Origin: an alpha proteobacterium HIMB59
GTDB lineage: Bacteria; Pseudomonadota; Alphaproteobacteria; HIMB59
Length of the DNA stretch: 64,000 nt
Reading direction: 5' to 3'
Assembly (NCBI GenBank): GCA_004321805.1
Contig: SGZV01000003.1
Location: 1 to 64,000, forward strand
Under the pieces are notes generated by a model. The model was not told where the DNA came from, searched no databases, and saw nothing but the letters and a program-made list of their open reading frames with translations. The first letter of the stretch is position 1; each line of letters begins with the position of its first letter. Made by a program: the position numbers and the translations under genes. This document shows, one piece after another, positions 19,779-28,601 of this stretch.

Positions 19779-20825
19779 ATGTTAAACACAAAAAAAATAG
19801 GATCTGTACTTAAAAATATTGAAAACATTGATGTTTTAAGTATCTCTGATGAAATCAATTGTCAGCAAGGTCAGTTAATTGCTGTAAAAGTGATTTCAGT
19901 AAATCCTAACTATAATAAATTAGAGCTAGTGTCAGGAAGAATTACTGAATTAACAGAGGGTGACATTATCATAGGTGCGTTGGGAAATAGAATTGCATCA
20001 TCAGGAATGACCGGATCAGTCCCAGAAGAACTAAATAAACACGATAAAATTCACATATTAAATCTTGGGGGTGTTATAGGATTATGCAAAGATTTTAATA
20101 TTCTTTTAGGGCCTGCAACAGAATGTGAAGTGCTTGGATCAATTATAGATAATTCTAACAAACAATTGAATCTTCAAGATTTTTCAAAAATTAAAAATAA
20201 TAAAAATATCAGTCAAGTACCAGCCATTGCTGTAATTGGCACTGGAATTGACTCAGGAAAAACTACCGTTACATCATTTATTATAAAAACACTCAGCAAA
20301 TATTTTGAAAAGATTAATGCATGCAAACTGGCTGGAACCGCATCGCAAAAAGACCTTTACTCTTATGAGGATAATGGAGCGTTTAAAACATCTGATTTTG
20401 TAGATTATGGCCTTCCAAGTACATGCATGACGGATAAGTCTGTTATTCAAGAGTGTTCATCTTCTATCATTAATCATATATCAGGAGACGCAGATATTTT
20501 GCTAATGGAGCTAGGAGATGGATATCATGGTGATTATGGAACTAAAGAGATAATTCAAAATAAAGATATTACCAATTCAATTGAAGTTATCATTATATGC
20601 GCATACGATATTTCAGGAGCAGTTAATATCATTGAAAATTTAAAATCTAATAACTTAGAAAATAAACTCCTTATTATTAGTGGCCCTGTCACTAATAATG
20701 TTTCTGCTTTCAAACAATCTTTTGAAAAATTTACTTTAGATAATTCAGATTATTTAAATATTTATAATTCTTCTAACCATGTAAATGTTTTTGCAAAGAT
20801 TATTAATAGGATTAATAATGATTAG
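19779..20825 (+). CDS. P-loop NTPase-fold protein of unknown function (DUF1611/DgcN- or MobB/BioD-like C-terminal domain)
   Basis: N-terminal beta-rich domain then VIGTGIDSGKTTVTSFIIKTL (Walker A-like), ACKLAGTASQKDLYSYEDNGAFKTSDFVDYGLPSTCM, DILLMELGDGYHGDYGT. Confidence 0.55.
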   Translation: MLNTKKIGSVLKNIENIDVLSISDEINCQQGQLIAVKVISVNPNYNKLELVSGRITELTEGDIIIGALGNRIASSGMTGSVPEELNKHDKIHILNLGGVIGLCKDFNILLGPATECEVLGSIIDNSNKQLNLQDFSKIKNNKNISQVPAIAVIGTGIDSGKTTVTSFIIKTLSKYFEKINACKLAGTASQKDLYSYEDNGAFKTSDFVDYGLPSTCMTDKSVIQECSSSIINHISGDADILLMELGDGYHGDYGTKEIIQNKDITNSIEVIIICAYDISGAVNIIENLKSNNLENKLLIISGPVTNNVSAFKQSFEKFTLDNSDYLNIYNSSNHVNVFAKIINRINND

Positions 20826-21810
20826 AACTGGAATTATAGGCGCAAACGGCTTTTTAGGGTTAGAACTACTTAGAATTTTATCAATTCATCCTAAAGTTGA
20901 AATTTCAAAAATTTTAAAAAGAGAAAATGAGATAGAAGATGAGTTTACTCATCTCTCTTCACTAAATTTTAATGAAATTCAAACCTCAAATTTAGATGAT
21001 TTTAAAGAACTAGATTGTGTTTTTTTATCTTTACCACATGGTTCAGCTCATGAATATGTAAAAGAATTATTAAACAAAGTAAAAATTATTGATTTAAGTT
21101 CTGATTTTAGAATTAGAGATGCTAATTCATATGAATCCTATTACAAAACTTCTTTTGATCCTAGTATTCAATCAAGTTTTACATATGGATTTATTGAGCC
21201 CTCCTTAAATGAAATTAAAAAATCATCTAATGTTGCAAATCCAGGGTGTTTTGCACTGGCTAGTCAATTAGCTATTCTTCCTTTCCATTCGCTTATCGAC
21301 AAGATTTCTATAACTGCAATTACAGGCTCTAGTGGTGGTGGTAAATTACCATCTTTAAAAAATCATCATTCCACTCGTTCAAAAGATATTTTCTCTTACA
21401 ATATCAATAAGCACAGACACTTAGCTGAAATTTTTCAATCCTTTCCAAATCTCAGTGACAAATTATCCTTTGTTCCTTTATCTGGACCATTTACTAGAGG
21501 CATTTATCTAACTGCTCACATACAGACATCTGAACAAATTAATTCCAATTCAATTAATAGTTTAATTAAAAAAACCTTTATAAATATGCCTTTTGTTAGA
21601 TTTCAACAACAGGCAAAGCTTTCTAATGTTGTTGGCTCTAACTATTGTGATCTCTCAGTGTCTATTAAGGATGAGAATAGTTTTGTAGTTGAGACTTGCT
21701 TAGATAATTTAATTAAAGGAGCATCCGGTAATGCAGTTGAGTGTATGAACTTAATGTTTTCAGAAGATCAATCACTTGGTCTAAAAGAAATGTTACCTCT
21801 ATATCTATGA
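20818..21810 (+). CDS. N-acetyl-gamma-glutamyl-phosphate reductase-like (ArgC/LysY family)
   Basis: GIIGANGFLGLELLRIL, catalytic-Cys motif ANPGCFALASQLAI, TGSSGGGKLPSLKNHHSTRS...HRHLAEI; 8-nt overlap with the preceding gene. Confidence 0.85.
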   Translation: MIRTGIIGANGFLGLELLRILSIHPKVEISKILKRENEIEDEFTHLSSLNFNEIQTSNLDDFKELDCVFLSLPHGSAHEYVKELLNKVKIIDLSSDFRIRDANSYESYYKTSFDPSIQSSFTYGFIEPSLNEIKKSSNVANPGCFALASQLAILPFHSLIDKISITAITGSSGGGKLPSLKNHHSTRSKDIFSYNINKHRHLAEIFQSFPNLSDKLSFVPLSGPFTRGIYLTAHIQTSEQINSNSINSLIKKTFINMPFVRFQQQAKLSNVVGSNYCDLSVSIKDENSFVVETCLDNLIKGASGNAVECMNLMFSEDQSLGLKEMLPLYL

Positions 21811-22658
21811 GCAAAACTCAATCTTTTTATCAGTCAATCCTTCAAAATTCGACATTAGTCGTCAAAGTTAGCGGTAAAATATGTGATAACCAAGAAAATA
21901 TAGAAAATGTTATCAGTGATATAAAAGAACTTTTATCAACTATTTCAAAATTAAAAGTCGTTTTAGTTTTTGGTTTTGGCAGACAATTAGATAATTACAT
22001 GAAAAATGTTCATAATCTTGAACCTAAAAAGATTAATGGAAGAAGAATTACTTCAGGCAATGATATTGAAGCAGCTAAAAAAATTTCAGGTCAAATATTA
22101 ATTGATATTTTTAGTTTAAGTTCAAGATATAACATAAGAAATTTTCCAATACCAATATCCAAAAAAGACTTTATATCAGCCAAAAGAAGAGAAGTTATTG
22201 ATGGAGTAGACTATGGTCAAGTGGGTGATGTTGTTTCTGTAGATGCACTTGAAATCCAAAAGTTATTTAAAGAACATGATATGATTATAATGCCAAGTTT
22301 AGTTTTAGATAAAAACACAGCTGAAGTATTAAATGTTAATGCAGATACTATTGCTACAGAATTAGCTATCAACTTGTCAGCAAGTAAATTAATTTTTATT
22401 TCTGATGTCCCATATATTAAAGATCTACAAGGTGAGAGAATATCTGCCGTTGATGAAAATGTAGCAAAAAAATTATTTGATGAAAAAATAATCACAAATG
22501 GAATGGTAGTAAAAGTTGAAAATTCTCTAAAAGCTCTTAATCAAGGGGTACAAAAAATTCATATTATAAGTGGTGAAATTAAAAATGCCTTACTCACAGA
22601 GTTGGAAACAGAAGAGGGCATTGGTACTGTGTTTCAAAAACAATCCTTAGATTATTAA
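21807..22658 (+). CDS. Amino acid kinase family protein, acetylglutamate kinase-like (ArgB-like)
   Basis: LVVKVSGKI, VLVFGFGRQLDNYM, INGRRITSGNDIEA, VDYGQVGDVVSVDA, NVNADTIATELAINLSASKLIFISDV; ATGA overlap with the ArgC-like gene. Confidence 0.78.
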   Translation: MSKTQSFYQSILQNSTLVVKVSGKICDNQENIENVISDIKELLSTISKLKVVLVFGFGRQLDNYMKNVHNLEPKKINGRRITSGNDIEAAKKISGQILIDIFSLSSRYNIRNFPIPISKKDFISAKRREVIDGVDYGQVGDVVSVDALEIQKLFKEHDMIIMPSLVLDKNTAEVLNVNADTIATELAINLSASKLIFISDVPYIKDLQGERISAVDENVAKKLFDEKIITNGMVVKVENSLKALNQGVQKIHIISGEIKNALLTELETEEGIGTVFQKQSLDY

Positions 22659-22730
22659 TTTATTAAAATATCATCTAAATTTGATATTATAACTTAATGG
22701 CTCTGGATCCACTGTTTATATAAAAAACGA

Positions 22731-23897
22731 TTAAATCTTAATAGTATTTAAGCAGTCTGAAATAATTTTTGCACCTTTTTTAAGCTCTTCAGCTTGTATA
22801 ATCAGTGGTGGAGTAATTCTTATGATATTTCCTTTAACAAGCGTAGTAACTAGACCATTTTTGGATGTTTCTTTATAGACTTTTAATGCTGTTATATCAT
22901 TTTTAAACTCAATACCTGCCATAAGACCTTTTATCCTAACTTCTTTTATAACTTCGTTGTCAGCATTAAGTTTTTTTAAAAGTTTTTCTAATAATAGACC
23001 TTTTGATTTAACGTTATTTAAAAAACCAACTTTATTAATAGTTTTGAGTACATTAAAGGCAACCCTTGTTTGTAACATTCCCCCACCAAATGTTGAGCCA
23101 TGAAAGCCTATAGAAATGTTCTTTGCTATTTTTTTTTTCACAATTGTAGCTCCAATGGGTATACCTGAACCTAATCCTTTGGCAGATGTAATAATATCTG
23201 GAGATACACCATAATGTTTATAAGCAAAAACTTTCCCTGTTCTTCCTATACCACCTTGTATTTCATCAGCTATTAATAAAATTTTTCTTTTTTTGCAAAT
23301 ATCTTTTATTGTTTTAGCAAAATCTCTACTGCAAATATTTATTCCTCCATCACCTTGAATAAATTCAATAATAATTGCCAGTGTTTTTTTATTGATTAAT
23401 TGTTTTAAATTTTTACTGTCATTAAATTTACAAAACTTCACTTTGCCTGGTACTGGACCAATATCAGTTTTATAAGCTTTATTACTTCCCACAGATAAAG
23501 CACCGATTGTTCTCCCATGAAAAGAAGAAGTCATTGCAATAATTTCATCTCTTCCTTTACTACTTCCAAAATTACGAGCAATTTTTAATGCAGCTTCTAT
23601 GCTCTCTGCACCAGAATTTGAAAAAAAAACATCACCTTTGTTACTTTCTTTTGAGAGCAATTGAGATAATTTGTTTTTATATAAATGTATTTGCGATCCT
23701 GAGAGGTGAGTGATACCTGTTTTTAATTGCTCTTGAATTGTTTTTTTAACAACAGCGTGGTTATAACCTAATGAATTGACAGCCACACCAGCAGAAAAAT
23801 CTAATAATTTTTTATTGTCTGCAGTGTATAAATAAGATCCATTTCCTTTGACTATTTCAAAGTTACTAAAGTTATAGGTTTTTAATAAATTATTCAT
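22731..23897 (-). CDS. Class III aminotransferase, acetylornithine aminotransferase-like (ArgD-like)
   Basis: FFSNSGAESIEAALKIAR, SSFHGRTIGALS, LIADEIQGGIGRTG, TSAKGLGSGIPIGA, HGSTFGGG. Confidence 0.88.
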   Translation of the reverse strand: MNNLLKTYNFSNFEIVKGNGSYLYTADNKKLLDFSAGVAVNSLGYNHAVVKKTIQEQLKTGITHLSGSQIHLYKNKLSQLLSKESNKGDVFFSNSGAESIEAALKIARNFGSSKGRDEIIAMTSSFHGRTIGALSVGSNKAYKTDIGPVPGKVKFCKFNDSKNLKQLINKKTLAIIIEFIQGDGGINICSRDFAKTIKDICKKRKILLIADEIQGGIGRTGKVFAYKHYGVSPDIITSAKGLGSGIPIGATIVKKKIAKNISIGFHGSTFGGGMLQTRVAFNVLKTINKVGFLNNVKSKGLLLEKLLKKLNADNEVIKEVRIKGLMAGIEFKNDITALKVYKETSKNGLVTTLVKGNIIRITPPLIIQAEELKKGAKIISDCLNTIKI

Positions 23898-23940
23898 ATG
23901 TGTGTTATATTTAATTTTTTTTGGAAAAATTACTAGAGAT

Positions 23941-24834
23941 TTAAAATCTCCATTGTTTAATCTTACTCATAAGAAAATCTCTAAAGGCTATTATTTTTAA
24001 GCTTCCTTTTAAATTTTCATGGTAAACCATATGAACTTCGTAACTTGGACCTTCAATCTCAGGTAAGACCTTTACAAGGTGTGCTTTATGTTGAACCATA
24101 TAATCGGGCAGGGCAGCAATACCGGCTCCTGTTTCAACAGCCACAAGCAGTCCATAAAGATTATTGATAGTTATATGAGGTTTTCTTGGCTTCGAGTTTT
24201 TATTGAGACCAGTCTTTAAAATCCAATTTGTATCAGATAGAGGAGATGGTTTACCAGTTCCATAGGTAATCAGCCTATGCTTAGAGAGTTCTGATCTTCT
24301 AATAGGCATTCCCATTTCGTTGATATAGTGCGCAGATCCATAAATGTGATATTTAATTGTAGCTATATGTTTTGAGACTAAATCTAAGTGTTTAGGTCTT
24401 CTCATCCAAATTCCAATATCATAATCTTGACGTAACATATCTTGCTCGTCTTCTGAGTAATTAAGTTTCAAATTTATTTCAGGATATTCTTCGATAAATT
24501 CATTAATTCTTGGGCTAAGCCACATTGAGCCAAAGCCTACAGTGGTATTAATTGATAAATTACCGCTTGGAATAGATTTAAATTCGATGATTTTTTTTTC
24601 AATAGAGTTTAAATCAGCAAAAATTTTTTCAGTTTCTTCAAATAAATAAGTTCCTTGTTCAGTAAGAGTAATTCCTTTGGTATGTCTTTTAAAAAGTTTT
24701 GTTTTTAGACTATGTTCTAAAGATTGAATTTGTCTTGTAATAGCTGATTGACTTAAATGAATAGTATCCATTGCTCTTGAGATGCTTCCAGCAGTGGCTA
24801 CATGATAAAAAGTTTTAAGTCTATCCCAATCCAT
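23941..24834 (-). CDS. LysR family transcriptional regulator
   Basis: N-terminal HTH MDWDRLKTFYHVATAGSISRAMDTIHLSQSAITRQIQSLEHSLKTKLFKR; LysR effector domain. Confidence 0.95.
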   Translation of the reverse strand: MDWDRLKTFYHVATAGSISRAMDTIHLSQSAITRQIQSLEHSLKTKLFKRHTKGITLTEQGTYLFEETEKIFADLNSIEKKIIEFKSIPSGNLSINTTVGFGSMWLSPRINEFIEEYPEINLKLNYSEDEQDMLRQDYDIGIWMRRPKHLDLVSKHIATIKYHIYGSAHYINEMGMPIRRSELSKHRLITYGTGKPSPLSDTNWILKTGLNKNSKPRKPHITINNLYGLLVAVETGAGIAALPDYMVQHKAHLVKVLPEIEGPSYEVHMVYHENLKGSLKIIAFRDFLMSKIKQWRF

Positions 24835-26095
24835 TTATAATTTTTTTGAGTTCTCCGTTAAGAATAAGTATATCCATCAAATAGTATTTTTTTTGTGTAT
24901 TTAAGTCTAATAAAATATTATTTGCATCGTTAAGATCGTTATTTGTTTCAATGAGCCTTGTAACGCTAATTTTTTGTGATTTATAAAGAATTTCATCTCC
25001 TTGAAGCTTTAATTTTAAAGTATCAATTATTTGTTTTTGATTTGATATTTTTTGTTGATAGAAGTCATAATTGTTCCATGACTCTAAATATATATTGAGC
25101 ATATCTTTCTTTAAATCTTTATGCTCAAGTAGTTTTTTTTCATACTCATATTTATCAATATCAAATTCATTTTCATCTTTTTTTCCATCATATAATGGAA
25201 CTGAAAGGGCAAGGGAAATACTTGAGTTTCTTCTATGATTAACAGTGGATGAAAATTTATCTGTATCAGACAGAGTGTAGGAAAGATCAACAGATGGTTT
25301 TAGATCTTTTTTACCCATCTCTAATTCTGGTTGATATGTTTTCTCAATATATTTCAAATAGTTTCCATAAGTTGAATTCATTAAATCAGAGAATTTTTTC
25401 TTCTTTACGGAATTTTCTGGAATACTAATACTAAATGTAAAGTTTACATCTTCATCTTGAAGTTCCATATCCAATAACTTATTTACTTGAAGCATTAAAT
25501 TATCAATTTGACGATCATAATCTAACAATAATGATTCAGCTTCAATTAGTTCATTTTGAAAATCTAAAAGGTCGGTTTTAGTAATTCTACTCGCTTTAAA
25601 TAGAATTTCTGCCTCTTGAACTTTTTTTTCAAAAAATTTTATATTATTTTTTTGATTTGTTTTTTTTAATACCAAACCTTGAAGGTTGTTGTATCCATTA
25701 ATTAATTCCTTAATTAACAGCTCTTTTTGATAAGTTCTTAGATAGTCATAGGCTTGATTTCTTGTTTGAGTGGCAAGAAGATTTAATTGACTAAATCCAC
25801 CATTGTATAGATTCATAGTTGCACTTATTGTATTTGTATTTGAATTAATTGTTGAGGTTGTATCAGCTGATGTAGAGTTATTCGTAAGACTATAAGAATA
25901 ATCTATTTGTGGAATATAGATATTAGTAGCATTCTCTAAATCAATATCATCTATTAAGTCGTCATATTTAAATGAAGAGCTATTTTCATTCTTATCAATT
26001 AAAATTTTAATTAAATCAGAAATTTCATATGCGTTAGTTAAGTTAAAATTTAATAGAAGAAATAGAGATATTATTGTTACTTTGATTTTTGCCAT
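24821..26095 (-). CDS. TolC-like outer membrane efflux protein
   Basis: Signal peptide; long coiled-coil/heptad-rich sequence with two similar halves, IPQIDYSYSLTNNS and LKPSVDLSYTLSDTD. Confidence 0.78.
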   Translation of the reverse strand: MAKIKVTIISLFLLLNFNLTNAYEISDLIKILIDKNENSSSFKYDDLIDDIDLENATNIYIPQIDYSYSLTNNSTSADTTSTINSNTNTISATMNLYNGGFSQLNLLATQTRNQAYDYLRTYQKELLIKELINGYNNLQGLVLKKTNQKNNIKFFEKKVQEAEILFKASRITKTDLLDFQNELIEAESLLLDYDRQIDNLMLQVNKLLDMELQDEDVNFTFSISIPENSVKKKKFSDLMNSTYGNYLKYIEKTYQPELEMGKKDLKPSVDLSYTLSDTDKFSSTVNHRRNSSISLALSVPLYDGKKDENEFDIDKYEYEKKLLEHKDLKKDMLNIYLESWNNYDFYQQKISNQKQIIDTLKLKLQGDEILYKSQKISVTRLIETNNDLNDANNILLDLNTQKKYYLMDILILNGELKKIINGLG

Positions 26096-26853
26096 TCTTT
26101 TTCCAAATTTTTTAAATTCCATTCTATTTTATTCTTATTCATTTTTTTTTCCATTTTTTTAAATCTTTTTTCAAACTTTCTATTTGAGTCTCTTATAACT
26201 GACTCTACATCAAGACCTAGTTTTCTAGATAAATTTATACAAGAAAAGAATAGATCACCTAATTCTTCTTTTATATTTTTTTTATTATTTTTTTTAATCT
26301 CCATTGACAGTTCATTGACTTCTTCTTTAACTTTTTTCATAGTATCTATGGAATTTTTCCAATCAAATCCCTCTTTAGCAGCTCTTTTTTGTAGTTTTAA
26401 TGCTCTTGTAACAGCAGGTAAGCTAATACTTACACCATCTAAAACTGATTTTGCTCCTTTACTTTTTCTTTCAAGTTTTTTTTTGTACTCCCAATACTCG
26501 TTAACATCGGCAATAGATTTTATATTTTCATTCTTTAAAAAAATATGCGGATGACGAGACTTCATTTTTTGTACACTTTTACTTATTACATTTTTAATAT
26601 TAAATTTCTTTTTTTCTTCAGCTATGACGGAGTGATAAATTACTTGTAAAAGAAGATCTCCTAATTCATCCTCTAGTTCACTGTAATTTCCTGTTTCTAT
26701 AGCCTCAACAACTTCATAGGCTTCTTCTAAGGTATATTTAGCTAATGTTTTTGCACTTTGCTGTATATCCCAGGGACATCCTTTTTTTGGATCTCGTAGT
26801 TTTTTTACGACGTCAATAATTTCATCTAAATTATTCAAATTTTTTTTTACCAT
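26077..26853 (-). CDS. mazG: Nucleoside triphosphate pyrophosphohydrolase
   Basis: LRDPKKGCPWDIQQSAKTLAKYTLEEAYEVVEAIE..ELEDELGDLLLQVIYHSVIAEE, second domain EELGDLFFSCINLSRKLG. Confidence 0.96.
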   Translation of the reverse strand: MVKKNLNNLDEIIDVVKKLRDPKKGCPWDIQQSAKTLAKYTLEEAYEVVEAIETGNYSELEDELGDLLLQVIYHSVIAEEKKKFNIKNVISKSVQKMKSRHPHIFLKNENIKSIADVNEYWEYKKKLERKSKGAKSVLDGVSISLPAVTRALKLQKRAAKEGFDWKNSIDTMKKVKEEVNELSMEIKKNNKKNIKEELGDLFFSCINLSRKLGLDVESVIRDSNRKFEKRFKKMEKKMNKNKIEWNLKNLEKEWQKSK

Positions 26854-28601
26854 GATAGTGCTTGTGCCTGGAATATCTGACTTTTATAACTTCTAATATC
26901 AGCGTATGCATCATAAATATTATTTCTTTTTCGAGTACAAAGTATAAACCCTTCGCTCCAATCAGTAACCGATATTGCCTTATGTCCTCTTTTATTAAGC
27001 TTAGATATAAAGGGCGATAATCTATCCTCTAATAGTAATTGTTTGTTGTTTGGGTCGTGCGGATGAAAGAAAGCAGGTAAATGTTCTGAAGACACTCTCG
27101 GTTCATTTAAAGCTAAATCCATAGGTTTATTCGCAAATATATAATTCATTAAAAATTGAGCCTGCCATTGATCTTGAGCATCACCGCCCATAGTTCCACA
27201 AGATAGTATCTCTTTTTGACTTTTATTAATCACAAGAGTGGGGCTTAATGTGGTTCTTGGTTGCTGCTCAGAAGCAATAAAGTTAACGTGACCGGGTTTT
27301 GATAAATAAAATGTCATGAGCCTATTACCTAGAGGAAATCCTAAATCATTGATTACTTCATTAGATCTAATCCATCCCCCACTAGGTGTGCAAGATATGG
27401 CATTATTATCTTTATCAATGATACTTATATGAACTGTACCAGCGCCCCAAGGTTTAATTTCACTATCAAGAGGTAATAAAGATTTTTTTGTTATCGGGTC
27501 TCCAGGAATTATTGAGTCAATTGCTCTATTACTTACCAATTTTAATCTTTTGCTTAAATATTTATCATCTAGAAGATTTTTAGCTTTTACTAATGGTTGT
27601 TCTTGACCCGTGAAATACATCTCTCTATCTGCAAAACATAACTTTAAAATTTCAATGAAATTATGAATATTTTCATCACTATCTAAAGATTTTATTTTTA
27701 GTTTATTTGATAATTTCATCATTGATAATGATGTTAGTCCTTGTCCCCATATGTTTGTTTTATGAATTTCATAATTTCCAAACTTCTCAGATATTGTTTT
27801 TTCAAATTTGACATTAAAATTATCAAAATCTTTTTTCACAAAAAGACCATTATTCTTTTCAGAGAATTTGATAATGGTATTGGCTATATCTCCTTTATAA
27901 AAAGCATCATGTAATTTATCAAATTTAACTTTCCTTGATCCTGATAACCTTTTTTCATAATTGCAAAGGTAGTCTAATAAATCACCATAAGCTTTGTTTT
28001 TAAATAATGATCCTAGATTAGGAACCTTTTTATTCTTTAAATAAAGTTTAGCAGAATGCTGCCATTCATTTAAAAATTTTTCTTTTAAATCATTTAGACC
28101 AAATTTTTTCTGATTGATAATTCCACTATGAATAGGGAACCCTTCTTTTGCATAAACTTTTGCATATTGAGCAATTGTTTGGAAATTTAACTTTCCATAA
28201 TGTTGTAATAATCGAAAAATAGAAGAAAAGGCTGAAGGAACTCCAGCAGCCATTATCCCATTATCCGGAACTTCACGATATCCTCTTGTTACTAAGTTTA
28301 AAAAATTAAACTTCTCTGGTGATTTGGTATTTCCATTTAGAACAACTGGAGATGAGGATGATGGTTTCAATATCATCACACCTTCACCTCCCATTCCAAA
28401 CATCTGGGGATTTACAAGCCCCTCAACTAACATAGCACCCGCCGCTGCATCAAAAGCATTGCCTCCATCTATATTCAGTATGGAAAAAGCAGTTGTTGCA
28501 GAAAGGTTAGAGTGAGTTGCTATTGAACCTTTAGTCCCTGAATAAGAAGGTATAAAACTATTCGCTTCATTATTATCTGCTCTAAATGATCGATTTACCA
28601 T
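26847..28601 (-). CDS. Gamma-glutamyltransferase-family Ntn hydrolase (no visible signal peptide)
   Basis: GGNAFDAAAGAMLVEGLVNPQMFGMGGEG, GTVHISIIDKDNNAISCTPSGGWI, RTTLSPTLVI. Confidence 0.88.
   Translation of the reverse strand: MVNRSFRADNNEANSFIPSYSGTKGSIATHSNLSATTAFSILNIDGGNAFDAAAGAMLVEGLVNPQMFGMGGEGVMILKPSSSSPVVLNGNTKSPEKFNFLNLVTRGYREVPDNGIMAAGVPSAFSSIFRLLQHYGKLNFQTIAQYAKVYAKEGFPIHSGIINQKKFGLNDLKEKFLNEWQHSAKLYLKNKKVPNLGSLFKNKAYGDLLDYLCNYEKRLSGSRKVKFDKLHDAFYKGDIANTIIKFSEKNNGLFVKKDFDNFNVKFEKTISEKFGNYEIHKTNIWGQGLTSLSMMKLSNKLKIKSLDSDENIHNFIEILKLCFADREMYFTGQEQPLVKAKNLLDDKYLSKRLKLVSNRAIDSIIPGDPITKKSLLPLDSEIKPWGAGTVHISIIDKDNNAISCTPSGGWIRSNEVINDLGFPLGNRLMTFYLSKPGHVNFIASEQQPRTTLSPTLVINKSQKEILSCGTMGGDAQDQWQAQFLMNYIFANKPMDLALNEPRVSSEHLPAFFHPHDPNNKQLLLEDRLSPFISKLNKRGHKAISVTDWSEGFILCTRKRNNIYDAYADIRSYKSQIFQAQALSW

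Noticed and set aside
18521-23897. LysW-dependent lysine/arginine pathway
   Set aside because: No LysW-like small acidic Zn protein or LysX-type ATP-grasp ligase is present nearby, so a carrier-protein pathway is only a possibility, not a call.
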